This document shows, piece by piece, positions 9,834-18,695 of a stretch of DNA of 64,000 nt. The stretch comes from Pycnococcus provasolii (Eukaryota; Chlorophyta; Pseudoscourfieldiophyceae; Pseudoscourfieldiales), in the NCBI GenBank assembly GCA_049487715.1, contig CP150578.1, forward strand, positions 186,001 through 250,000, given 5' to 3'. The notes under the pieces are model-generated. The model made no database searches. It saw only the letters and a list, made by a program, of their open reading frames with translations, and was not told where the DNA came from. The position numbers and the translations under genes were made by a program. How positions within the stretch are numbered: position 1 is the first letter of the stretch; every line of letters starts with the position of its first letter.

Positions 9834-12806
9834 TCAGACGTTCAAGCAGAGCTCGCGCACGGCGTCGCCCTTCCTCAACTTCATCAGCGCCGTTCCCTTG
9901 CCGGTGCGGCTCTGACGCGCTACCGTGCCCATCTTCACGCACGCAACGGCGCCAAATCTCGTACTCACCAGAACGCTCTTGCTCGAGGGAGGCACGTACG
10001 TGATGTCAACCACCTCGTCGCGATCCACGCGCGGACTGAAAAATTGCAAGCCAACCCCGCCCCGATTCTTGAGGCGGAAGTGAGATGCAGGCGTCAGGCG
10101 CGCGAATCCCTCGCGCGTTACCATAAGAAGGTTGGGCTCCTTTTTCGCCGCCGTGGACGACGCGCTCTTCTCGTCTCCCTCTCCCGTAGTGGGGATGGAT
10201 CCGGATGGAAAGGCGGCGCCGCCTACAATCACCACGTCGTTCTCGTCGATGCCGTTCAAACCCTTGAGCTTCATGGCAGTGATTCCTCTCGCACCTCTGC
10301 CCATGTTACGCACCTTCGATAGCGAAAACGCTGTGACGTAACCGGCATTCGTCGCCACCACGAGGTCACTGGATGGGTCACAAACGCCGGCCCAGACAAC
10401 CTCGTCGCCGTCACCGAGCGTGATGGCGTTGACACCGGTGGTCGGCGACCTTTTCGAGATCACGTCAGCGACGTCCATCTTCTTCACCTGCCCATTTCGT
10501 GTCACGAAAATAACAGACGGCTCAACATACTCTTCCTTGGTATCATCCAGGAGAGGTGGTGACAGCACGCTCCATGCCGTCACGCGCTCACCAATGCCAA
10601 TATCAACCAAGCCGCTGAGAGGCATTCCGCTTGCATTGGAAGTACGCTGAACAGCAGGGATTTTGAAAGCCTCAACAGCGAACACGGTTCCCGTCTCCGT
10701 GAAGAATAGCACGACGTCGTTCGACGAACAGCGGAGCACGCGGAGAAATCGGTCATCACCCGCATTGACGCCGTCGTCGGCAGCCGCCCGCGCGGCAGCC
10801 TTCCCTCCACCAATGCCCACGGTTCCTCTTCGATTCTCGGTGACCTCCGAGGCTGTATACCGCTTCGCGTAAAGGCGATCATTCAGCTCGAGCACAACCT
10901 CCGTACCGCGGCTCGCGATGGGATCGATGCGTTGCAATCCCATCGCCGTTCCGCTTGCGGCAGAATTTGCTCGTTTTCTTGTGCCATTCGAGGCGACGGA
11001 CACTTCGGGCTCCACAAGTTTCGTGCGGCGTGGTGCCTCGAATCGCTTCGACAGCTCGGCGAGTTCGTCGTCAATCGCCGCGACAACGTTCGCGTCGCTG
11101 GAGAGCAGCAATTCAAGCCGTTCGGACTCCTCGCGAAGGCCCCTCAGTTCCTTTTCGAGCTTGTCTGCTTCGTTTTGTGTGAAGCGCGAGATGCGCATGT
11201 CCGCCACCTGGTTCGCCTGAACAACAGTCAAGTTCCACGGTGCACCCGCAAGTGTCTCGCGAAGGTCTCGCCGCGTTTTGGACGCACGCACCGCCGCAAT
11301 CGTCTCCTCAGGCTGGTCAAGAGCAATTTCCTCACCCTCGAGCTTGTGCACCTTATCGCGCACGAGAGCGAGGCGCGTCTCCGTGCGACCTCTCACACAA
11401 CGCATGCGGAACTCGACAAACTCTGCGAGCAGCTCGCGCAGCGACAGGAGACAAGGACGCATGCCCACGAGAGCGCGCATCTCCACACTGAATCTCTCCT
11501 CGAGGCGCGTGTACTTGAACAAGCTCGCGACAATGGCGTCAGGCGACTTGACGGTGCGCTTCAGTTGAACGACCAGGCGCACGCCCGCGGAAGACGACTC
11601 GTCGCGCACCATCGATATGTGTCCAAATGCCGCGGATGGCATTTTTTCCTTGTCGCACAGGCTCTGGATCTCCTTCGCCAGCGCGGCGGTGCCACCTCCC
11701 TGGTACGGCAGCTCCGTGACGACGACACTAGCTGGCTCGCGCTTTCCGTTGATGGTGGATGCCTCCTCGTAATGGACGACACCTCGTACTGTAAGCGTTC
11801 CCGACCCCTTCGTGTAAATCGAGCGCAGGCTTTCGGTGCTTTCGAGCAGGTGACCACCGGTGGGAAAATCGGGCGCGACGATGGCATCGCACAGCGCCTC
11901 GTCGGAAACACCGTCTGGGTTGGACAGGTACAGCCGCGTCGCACGCACGACGTCCGCAAGGCTGTGTGGGGGCAACTGCGTGCGATATCCCACGGCAATG
12001 CCGCTGGTTCCGTTGAGCAGGAGATTCGGCAAGCTCGCTGCGAGAACCTCGGGCTCGTATCCCGTATCGTCGAACGTCTGCGCGTACGGGGTGGCGCCCT
12101 TGTCTTGGTCAACATCGCGGAGTAGCGCGTGAGCTGCCAGCGGCGTTAGCCGGCACTCCGTGTACCTCATCGCTGCCGCCGGGTCGCCGTCAATCGACCC
12201 AAAGTTTCCGTGTCCGTCGACGAGCGTTCCGCTCATTTTGAAGTCCTGCGCCATACGAACGAGTGCCTCGTACACGGCGCTATCTCCGTGCGGATGGTAC
12301 TTACCGAGCACTTCGCCCACGACGCGCGCACACTTGCGGTGCGGTTTTTCTGCGACGAGCCCCATGGCGTGCATGGCGTACAGGATGCGTCTTTGCACGG
12401 GCTTAAGTCCGTCTCTTGCGTCGGGCAGAGCGCGTCCCGCGATGACGCTCATGCTGTAGTTGATGAATGACGTTTTGAGTTCGTGCGCCATGTCCACGTC
12501 AAGCACGCGCGCTCCCGCCCCTGAGTCTGCTGGTGGCGGCCCCTGAGCCATTCCGCCGCCGTTGCCGTTAGCTGTTGTCGCAGCGTCTGCCAGAGAACCC
12601 GCAGAGTCACTGGAGGATGACTGGGATGCACCAACAACGTTTCTTCTCGCTGCATGAATAAAAGAGGGGGGGGCGACAGGCGCGGGTGCCCTCTGCGCCA
12701 ACACGTTTCTTCTGACTTTTAAGGATATCGATGCGTTGGAGCACGCGAACGAGTACACACTACGGCCATGAGCGTGCATGGGAATACAGCAGGGAGGGAA
12801 GGACAT
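9834..12806 (-). CDS. gyrA: DNA gyrase subunit A, organelle targeted
   Basis: Start chosen at the ATG at 12806 (990 aa). A further in-frame ATG at 12941 would translate the telomere-like repeat array as alternating Gly-Leu and is rejected. The N-terminal 100 residues are Ser/Ala/Arg-rich (plastid and/or mitochondrial targeting). The breakage-reunion domain begins at [20 protein letters not shown] and includes catalytic Tyr215 in AAMRYTE. A coiled-coil region follows, then the C-terminal beta-pinwheel repeats. The GyrA-box position reads [10 protein letters not shown] rather than QRRGGKG. Together with GyrB the enzyme introduces negative supercoils into organelle DNA. No gyrB lies in the window. 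Confidence 0.92.
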   Translation of the reverse strand: MSFPPCCIPMHAHGRSVYSFACSNASISLKVRRNVLAQRAPAPVAPPSFIHAARRNVVGASQSSSSDSAGSLADAATTANGNGGGMAQGPPPADSGAGARVLDVDMAHELKTSFINYSMSVIAGRALPDARDGLKPVQRRILYAMHAMGLVAEKPHRKCARVVGEVLGKYHPHGDSAVYEALVRMAQDFKMSGTLVDGHGNFGSIDGDPAAAMRYTECRLTPLAAHALLRDVDQDKGATPYAQTFDDTGYEPEVLAASLPNLLLNGTSGIAVGYRTQLPPHSLADVVRATRLYLSNPDGVSDEALCDAIVAPDFPTGGHLLESTESLRSIYTKGSGTLTVRGVVHYEEASTINGKREPASVVVTELPYQGGGTAALAKEIQSLCDKEKMPSAAFGHISMVRDESSSAGVRLVVQLKRTVKSPDAIVASLFKYTRLEERFSVEMRALVGMRPCLLSLRELLAEFVEFRMRCVRGRTETRLALVRDKVHKLEGEEIALDQPEETIAAVRASKTRRDLRETLAGAPWNLTVVQANQVADMRISRFTQNEADKLEKELRGLREESERLELLLSSDANVVAAIDDELAELSKRFEAPRRTKLVEPEVSVASNGTRKRANSAASGTAMGLQRIDPIASRGTEVVLELNDRLYAKRYTASEVTENRRGTVGIGGGKAAARAAADDGVNAGDDRFLRVLRCSSNDVVLFFTETGTVFAVEAFKIPAVQRTSNASGMPLSGLVDIGIGERVTAWSVLSPPLLDDTKEEYVEPSVIFVTRNGQVKKMDVADVISKRSPTTGVNAITLGDGDEVVWAGVCDPSSDLVVATNAGYVTAFSLSKVRNMGRGARGITAMKLKGLNGIDENDVVIVGGAAFPSGSIPTTGEGDEKSASSTAAKKEPNLLMVTREGFARLTPASHFRLKNRGGVGLQFFSPRVDRDEVVDITYVPPSSKSVLVSTRFGAVACVKMGTVARQSRTGKGTALMKLRKGDAVRELCLNV

Positions 12807-12858
12807 GATTGGAGGGAGGGAGAGGCGGCGGATTAACCGGCGGCAGGGGCTATCCAAG

Positions 12859-12930
12859 AACCCTAACCCTAGCCCTAACCCTAGCCCTAGCCCTAATCCT
12901 AACCCTAACCCTAACCCTAATCCTAACCCT
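12859..12930. repeat. Interstitial telomere-type array, 72 bp
   Basis: Twelve CCCTAA-type units, mixing CCCTAA, CCCTAG and CCTAAT variants, sit about 50 bp upstream of the gyrase ATG. This is the longest near-pure array in the window and has degenerated less than the one at 48.8-49.0 kb. Confidence 0.9.
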
Positions 12931-13206
12931 CCCGCATCCATTCATGCTCTCGCTGCCTTGGCGCTGCCAAAAAATGGTCCTGGCTGCCTGGTCAGGGCCT
13001 CAGGGGCAGCAGGGTCAGGGAGGCAAAATCAGGCAAGTAAAGGTATAAGAGCCGCCTTATTATAGCTGGCAGCCTGGTTGTCAAGTCGGGATACATCTTA
13101 GAATGAAAGACTAAGTCAAGCAGGAGAAGGCCGTGTTCTCCAGAGCTAACTGTTAGAGCTAACCCCTCCTTTGAATCGAAGAAATCACATTCCTGTTCAA
13201 TGCTGG

Positions 13207-13252
13207 TACCCCACGATTCGACGAGGTTTCGATCTCGTCGAATCGTGGGGTA
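13207..13252. repeat. Perfect 19-bp inverted repeat, 8-nt loop
   Basis: Arms 13207-13225 and 13234-13252 are exact reverse complements around GTTTCGAT. The surrounding 12942-13778 holds no supported gene. It also contains a T run near 13417 and a CTT microsatellite at 13536-13556. Confidence 0.85.
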
Positions 13253-13778
13253 GCGAAGGCAGCGATCCTCCTTGAATGAGGGGAAAGGCTGTCCTCGAAG
13301 GTTCGCATAACGAAGGCCATCTCGAGAGGCAACGCTAGCTCGACCCCCTAGGACCGCACAGGTCGACAATACCATGTCGACACAAAGCGTTCTGCGTGAT
13401 TGCGCGATTATCGACTTTTTTTTTTATAGGGTAACGTGAGGCTCCCGACCCAGACTGCCAGCCAAGGCAGCCAGAAAACCGGACCGGACACAGTCTGACA
13501 GTGTTCTCCGTTTTGAACCGGTTTCGAACTTGAACTTCTTCTTCTTCTTCTTCTTCGGCGAGGTTTCGTTGTCAGGCATCCCCGTATTCCCCTAACCTAC
13601 CCGGGTATTAAAAAAGGGGGTTTGAGTAGCCCCCAAGGATAGGGATTGCCTAAACGCTGATGTGATTGCCAAAACCTCAAATTCCCGCCTCCGCAGTCAA
13701 CGGCTGGCATCCGGAGAGCCGAGCCGAAGCCCTTTCGGGCACCTCACAAGGAGGCGACCACCGGGAGGGCGGGTTGGG

Positions 13779-13906
13779 TGTTTACAAAAAAACTACTTCA
13801 TCTCCTCCCTTCATGATTAAGCCATCTGCCCGGCTTGAAACCCAATTTCCCCTCAACAGCGGATCCCCTCCTTCCAGATCCAAGCTAGCTTAACCCTGTA
13901 CCTACA
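13779..13906 (-). repeat. LTR-like direct repeat, copy 1 (3' in element orientation)
   Basis: Identical over 128 bp to the copy at 14812-14939. The RNase H frame ends at a TAG overlapping this repeat. Confidence 0.85.
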
Positions 13907-14267
13907 GGTGGAACTTTTGTTCGATTTCGTGCAATCTTTCCAGGCAACTCCGTAGCCGCGGCGCCCGGCAAGACCTTTTATTGATTACCGCAACGAAAAC
14001 GGAGTTATCCAATCGCCCCAGAACACGGAGTGGCTTGCCAGGTTGACCTTCCAGCCCCATTTTTCCGAAATGTTCGACGGCATTACAGAAGGTATTAGCC
14101 TCTCTGAAGTTCGATGTCGTCTTAATTAGCCGTGGTGCGTGGTAATCGTGTTGATACCGATGCGGTCCCCACCACGCGCCGCCACCAAAACCTGACGCAT
14201 CCGTAGTCACCACAGCGATGTCTGTGCCCGGCACATTAGCATGTCCTTTGCTCGATACGTACTGCAC
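13902..14267 (-). pseudogene. Retroelement RNase H remnant (DIRS-like)
   Basis: The frame opens at a GTG codon, so this is an internal fragment and not a gene with its own start. TTDASGFGGGAWW and, further on, LDNSVFVAVINK followed by PRLRSCLERLHEIE match the catalytic-Asp and DN..(V/I)..INK blocks of RNase H in DIRS/Ngaro-type reverse transcriptases, as I recall those families. The upstream frame (to 14419, KVWVDACSTYRAKD) overlaps in another phase, suggesting a frameshift. It lies wholly inside the direct-repeat element. Confidence 0.65.
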
Positions 14268-14476
14268 GCGTCAACCCACACTTTCAGGCACAAAGTATCT
14301 TTTGGCGAAAAGAACTTGGTCAGCGTCTCCAGGGGGCGTAACCCCTCGTCGTGCGTACTCTCAGTATACTTGCTAGCATATTTCTCGTCGTTCTCCGCAA
14401 GGACGGCAAAGTTTTCCAAAGCTCTACCTCCATCCTCGATGAACTTACCAACATCAGTGGATCCACGAGTGGTCGT

Positions 14477-14812
14477 CTACGGTATCTCGGTATCAATCTG
14501 TAATGAACTCAAGTATTCCCAATCGATGCGCTCGTGCAAGTTGGCGAAGATGTTACCCTCGTCCACCGGAGACAACGTAGTGGTTCCGCAACTCGCCAAG
14601 AGGCGCGAAACCCTACCCACGCGCTCCACAAGAGCGCCAGGTGGTGCAGGGAGAGCTAAAGCTCCAGCACCTTGCACGATTAATGACTCCGTAAGCGTAT
14701 CCGTCTGGCCTTCTCCTTGTAAGGCCAAATACGTACCAGCTGACGGAGATAGAAGGCCCAGCCCCTTGGGCTGGGTCGATGAAACATCAGACGCCATAGG
14801 CGTCGCAGCCAT
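14477..14812 (-). CDS. Retroelement 5' ORF, unrecognised
   Basis: The 111-residue frame begins at an ATG that spans the end of the LTR-like repeat. It is rich in Gly, Ala, Pro and Ser with no known domain. Its position, first ORF after the putative primer-binding site, suggests a truncated gag-like leader. Function unknown. Confidence 0.4.
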   Translation of the reverse strand: MAATPMASDVSSTQPKGLGLLSPSAGTYLALQGEGQTDTLTESLIVQGAGALALPAPPGALVERVGRVSRLLASCGTTTLSPVDEGNIFANLHERIDWEYLSSLQIDTEIP

Positions 14813-14939
14813 GTTTACAAAAAAACTACTTCATCTCCTCCCTTCATGATTAAGCCATCTGCCCGGCTTGAAACCCAATTTCCCCTCAACAGCGGATCCC
14901 CTCCTTCCAGATCCAAGCTAGCTTAACCCTGTACCTACA
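14812..14939 (-). repeat. LTR-like direct repeat, copy 2 (5' in element orientation)
   Basis: Identical to the copy at 13779-13906. The putative primer-binding TGG follows immediately on the minus strand. From here to 15251 no gene is seen; that stretch holds the C2-PH promoter. Confidence 0.85.
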
Positions 14940-15251
14940 AGGGTATTGGGTTCATTTCTCAGCTCAACGGCACAATGCCCATCCTCGTGAGCTCCTCAAA
15001 CGCAAGGTTTACGCTCCATCAGGCTAGAGCTCAAACCCCGCTACCGCTCGTATAAGGCCGCGAGTGTGCGACGAACTCGTTCTTCCCTTCAGCTTACTCC
15101 GTCCTGCCTGAGCTGAAATTAAACCATACTTCTACGCGTGTGCGTGTGCGACTTCCTTGTTGTGCGCCGGCCTTGCACATTCAAGTTCTTTCTGTTCAGG
15201 TAACGTAAGCTTGGGCACTCGCCTACTTCTTGCAACAACACTGCAGTAAGT

Positions 15252-16220
15252 ATGGTCGCGGGTAAGCTCTCGGTGACGGTGCACGGCGCGGACGGCCTGC
15301 GCGGGCCCGCAGGTTTAGGGTCGACAGGGGAGCAGGTCGACGGACCCACGCACCCGTACTGCGTGTTGCGCGTCGGGCCTGACGCACTGCACACAGGCGT
15401 CGCACTCGCAGGGGGCGTGTCGCCGACATTCGGAGAAACGCTCACGTTCATGCTCCACGAAGGGTGCACGACCGCATCTCTCGAGGTGTTCGACGCTAAC
15501 CACAGCGCGGCGCAAGGGGCCATGCCGCCCGGCACGAACGGCGCTGTTGCACCAAGGAAAGCGGGGTGTATGACGGGCATGTCGCGAACACTCGCGCTCC
15601 TGAGCGTGGGCGAGCCGCTCGACAGCATGGGAAGCGGGCAAACGGGACGAGGCGGTGTCGGAGACCGTGCGAGTCTGGGCGACGACCTTAACGACGCGTA
15701 CGCATCTGCGAATGACAACCCTCTGTACGAGACGGGCGCGGCGTCGCGCGCGGACCTGTGCGGCAGCGCTGTCGTGGCGCTCTCCGGCGTGTTTCACACG
15801 TGGGTGAGCCCCGCGATGCGTGTCAGCCTTGAGGGCGGGGGCGAGGTGACGCTGAGCTTGGTCTTCGTGCCGTGCAAACGCGAAGGTTACCTGTTCCGCC
15901 AGCGCCTGAGCGGTGCGTCGTGGGACCGCTACTGGTTTGCGCTCATGGCTGACGGCCGGCTTTGCTACTACACCAAGCCGAGCAAGATGTGGCACGAGCA
16001 GCGCGGTGTGATACGACTGGAGACCGCCGATCGCGTCGGTTTGTCTGAAAAGCGCCCGAGTGGGGTGGCGCCCGAGTGCTGCTTCGAGCTAGCGGGTCGC
16101 GACTGCAAGCGCGGTAATAATGCGCGCACGTACTACATGCAAGCTCGCAGCGCGGACGAGGGACGCGCGTGGCTGCACGACCTCGAGTCTATGCACGTGC
16201 TTGCAACCCGCCCGTTGTAG
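15252..16220 (+). CDS. C2-PH domain protein
   Basis: ATG at 15252, 322 residues, no intron. Residues 1-80 form a C2-like beta-sandwich (GKLSVTVHGADGLRG, HPYCVLRVG, SPTFGETLTFML), interrupted by a long Gly/Ser-rich insert at about 90-175. The C-terminal third is a PH domain (KREGYLFRQRLSGASWDRYW, LCYYTKPS, final helix ADEGRAWLHDLESM). Proteins of this plan bind phosphoinositides and act in membrane signalling or trafficking. No catalytic domain is present. The canonical C2 calcium aspartates are not obvious, so Ca2+ binding is doubtful. The gene stands alone, with 590 bp to the next CDS. Confidence 0.75.
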   Translation: MVAGKLSVTVHGADGLRGPAGLGSTGEQVDGPTHPYCVLRVGPDALHTGVALAGGVSPTFGETLTFMLHEGCTTASLEVFDANHSAAQGAMPPGTNGAVAPRKAGCMTGMSRTLALLSVGEPLDSMGSGQTGRGGVGDRASLGDDLNDAYASANDNPLYETGAASRADLCGSAVVALSGVFHTWVSPAMRVSLEGGGEVTLSLVFVPCKREGYLFRQRLSGASWDRYWFALMADGRLCYYTKPSKMWHEQRGVIRLETADRVGLSEKRPSGVAPECCFELAGRDCKRGNNARTYYMQARSADEGRAWLHDLESMHVLATRPL

Positions 16221-16810
16221 TCCGCCTGCACCAGCTGATGCCTCGCGCGCGCAAAGCAAACATCTCCCTCCCCCGCCTGATTCCTTAACTGATTTTCGTT
16301 TCCTACATCTACATAGAATACTACTCTCTGAAATGCTCTCTAGCTCTGAGGACGCGTGACACACATGTGAGTACACATGTATGTGTGTGTGGCTTATTAA
16401 AGCGGGTGCCATATCCACCCTATCATCTCCCCCCCCCCCGCGCGCCATTTCCTCTTCCCTAGGGGTTCGAACGTGCGAGAAGAAACCCACCTGCTTTCCT
16501 CTTCTCTCGTATCCAGGGGGAAATAATACTGTAAAGGTAGTGGCATTCTGGGGATCCTCCCTAGGGTGGATATTCTCCCCTTCTGCTCCTGAATTCTGCT
16601 TCCTGAATTCTGCTCCCTCCATCTGCATCTGCGGCCTTGGTCTTCGTCGTCGTCGCCCGTGCTCGCGTCCGTGCTCGTGCTCGTGCTCGTGCTCGTATTC
16701 GCGGTGCCGTAGTGCTCGCGGCCGTCGCTCGCTTTGCTCGTGACCCGTGCTCCTTTGTGTCAACCTCTCCTTCTTTCTTCGAAGGAAGTGGAAAAGCCCT
16801 CGCTCGAGGC
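16221..16810. other. Intergenic with GTGCTC microsatellite
   Basis: Holds the 3' region of the C2-PH gene and the 5' region of the membrane-protein gene. A C run lies at 16430-16439 and a GTGCTC-type tandem repeat at about 16659-16695. The next gene's frame is open back to 16637 but without an ATG, and that extension is repeat-encoded Arg/Ala, so it is treated as leader. Confidence 0.5.
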
Positions 16811-18238
16811 ATGGAGCCGTCCACCAGCAGCTCCATGGCGCAGCTTGGAGTCGCAGCTGCCGCGCCAACAACGGCGTCGTCCTCCGCGACCACGTCCGTG
16901 GACTCGCTGCGCGCGCGCATGAGAAGGCAGAGCCTGACGCGCTTCGAGGCGATGCGAAAAACGCAGGAAATGAACGCACAGTACAGCGCTGCGCTAGACG
17001 CGAGTGACAAGCTTGACGCAAAGGAAAGGAAAGCGACACCTTCAAGTGAGGCTGGGACGGCGACGGCGGCAGCTCATGAAAGCTCGGGGAAGCAGCAGAG
17101 CTCCGCAGACGCCGCAGCGGAGAAGGGAGGAACTGACCCCGTGCCGAAGCCGGGCGCCTCGAAGAAAGGCATACAATTTGGCGTGGGTACGACGGACTTG
17201 AAGATTGGCGGAGACAGCAAGCTTAAGAAGTCCGGCCTTAAAAGCCTCATGGAGAGGTACGGGCCGTCCGCCGAAGAGGGACGCATCTCCGTTCCGCTGA
17301 GCCGCTCCGAACGCATGTGGCTGCGCTTCGTGAGGCTGTCGTGCGCGTTTGACATTCTAGCCACTCCGTATTTCATCTACCAAGGCTTCGTGCTCAACGC
17401 CGACGACCGACAGATGGACCCTCTCGCCTGGCAGCTCACGTTCGGCGTCTCGGGAATGATGATCTTCTTCAAGGTTGTGCAGGTGCTGCTACGGGTGACA
17501 AAATACGTCATCGTGTGGGCCTCCTTCGCCGTCTTCCTCAACATGGGCCTCTTCTACGGCGCCGCAAGGCGGTGGATGATTATTTACAACGGAACGTTCC
17601 CGTGTTTCAAGGGCAACGAGGACATGTTCGGCATGTGCTACGACGGCACGCTGCTCGTTGGCATGGTCACGGGCACGCTCTACATGACGTGCAGCCTATT
17701 CTTCATGCAAGAGTGGGCGAAGCGTGAGAATAAGCGCCTCATCGCCGAAGGACTCATGGAGGCGGAGGTGGACATTGACGTGCTCATGGAACGTGCCCAG
17801 GACAAGGCGCGCATGCACACGCGCGCTGACATCATCTTCAAAATGCAGACACCGAAGTTCATGCAGAAGGGCTTTCGCTCCAAGTCTGACCAGTACAAGG
17901 AGTTCGATATCAACGAGGATGGTAAGTCGCAAAAGTCCATGCGCGAGAAGCGCCGTGAGAAGGACAGGGCTGTCGTCTACAAGCCGCAGAGCAGTCTGCT
18001 TGCGCACTTGCCGCCCACGATAAGTACAGCTGCCGCGAAGAGTCAAGATATGTCGGATGCTCTGCTTACGACGCGTGGTGGTATGCTTGATGAATTGCAG
18101 CACGCTGATGAGCAGAAGAAGCTTCAAGATGAAGAGGAGAAAGCACGCGAGCACGAGTCTGCTGCATACGGCCGTGCCAAGCGGCAGGTGCCTGCTGGCA
18201 CGCGCGACCCGCTCGCGCAAGACGTTCGAAAAAGCTAA
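16811..18238 (+). CDS. Uncharacterised four-segment membrane protein
   Basis: First ATG at 16811 gives 475 residues. Residues 1-190 are Ser/Ala-rich and probably disordered. Four hydrophobic segments follow between about 195 and 310 (DILATPYFIYQGFVL, WQLTFGVSGMMIFFKVV, VIVWASFAVFLNMGLFYG, LLVGMVTGTLYMTCSLFFM). The cytosolic tail of about 165 residues is highly charged and helical, ending in a coiled-coil-like stretch (DELQHADEQKKLQDEEEKAREH). I do not recognise the family. It converges on the EF-hand protein gene, 457 bp between the stops. Confidence 0.7.
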   Translation: MEPSTSSSMAQLGVAAAAPTTASSSATTSVDSLRARMRRQSLTRFEAMRKTQEMNAQYSAALDASDKLDAKERKATPSSEAGTATAAAHESSGKQQSSADAAAEKGGTDPVPKPGASKKGIQFGVGTTDLKIGGDSKLKKSGLKSLMERYGPSAEEGRISVPLSRSERMWLRFVRLSCAFDILATPYFIYQGFVLNADDRQMDPLAWQLTFGVSGMMIFFKVVQVLLRVTKYVIVWASFAVFLNMGLFYGAARRWMIIYNGTFPCFKGNEDMFGMCYDGTLLVGMVTGTLYMTCSLFFMQEWAKRENKRLIAEGLMEAEVDIDVLMERAQDKARMHTRADIIFKMQTPKFMQKGFRSKSDQYKEFDINEDGKSQKSMREKRREKDRAVVYKPQSSLLAHLPPTISTAAAKSQDMSDALLTTRGGMLDELQHADEQKKLQDEEEKAREHESAAYGRAKRQVPAGTRDPLAQDVRKS

Positions 18239-18695
18239 CCCTGAGGTTAATGCTCGTCGCGTTCATTCTGACAATACTGAAAAAGGCAAATGGTGCACTG
18301 TTCTGCTCACGTATGGTAATTTATAAGTGTGCACTGATTTTATGGAATGAGTCTGCGCCTGCATGGTCATCAACGATGTGTAACGCAAAAAGCAAAAGCA
18401 AAGAGGAAGAACACGCACGTATCCCTACCATCCAAATGAAGTAGGAGCACGAAAGAGACACCTATGTAATTGTTATGGCGGCGATCACGCAAGTCTTTCT
18501 TGACTTCCTTTGTTTCACGGGGGGATAAATGCAATGTCGGCCGCAATTCCGCGAACTTTGTGTGACATATAATATGTTGGTATGTGTATGGTTGTACTGT
18601 ACTTTAGGTTGGTTTGTATAATGTGCCGCGCGTTTTTCAAAATAATAGTCCCCTGAGCCACATTTCTTTCTGGCTTTTTGGATAGGCTCGACGAC
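18239..18695. other. Convergent intergenic region
   Basis: Shared 3' flank of the membrane-protein gene (+) and the EF-hand gene (-). AT-richer than the flanking genes. Nothing coding or repetitive stands out. Confidence 0.5.

Larger units (their letters stand above)
13779..14939 (-). mobile_element. Small retroelement with identical 128-bp LTR-like direct repeats
   Basis: Two identical 128-bp repeats (13779-13906 and 14812-14939) begin TGTTTAC and end CCTACA, so each is bounded by TG...CA. On the minus strand the bases directly after the upstream repeat are TGGCTGCGACGCC, whose complement ends in CCA, as expected for a tRNA primer-binding site. The 905-bp interior carries an open frame from the ATG at 14812 to 14477 (Gly/Pro/Ala-rich, unrecognised) and a decayed RNase H region. 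No clear target-site duplication was found. The short interior marks it as non-autonomous. The RNase H resembles DIRS-group elements, so a PAT/DIRS-derived element is the alternative. Confidence 0.75.

Noticed and set aside
12807-12941. Gyrase A start at 12941
   Set aside because: The extra 45 residues would come from translating the telomere-like array as Gly-Leu repeats. The ATG at 12806 gives a more natural targeting peptide.
16455-16475. tRNA T-arm (GGTTCGAAC)
   Set aside because: No acceptor stem, D-arm or anticodon arm could be folded around it. No tRNA was found in the window.
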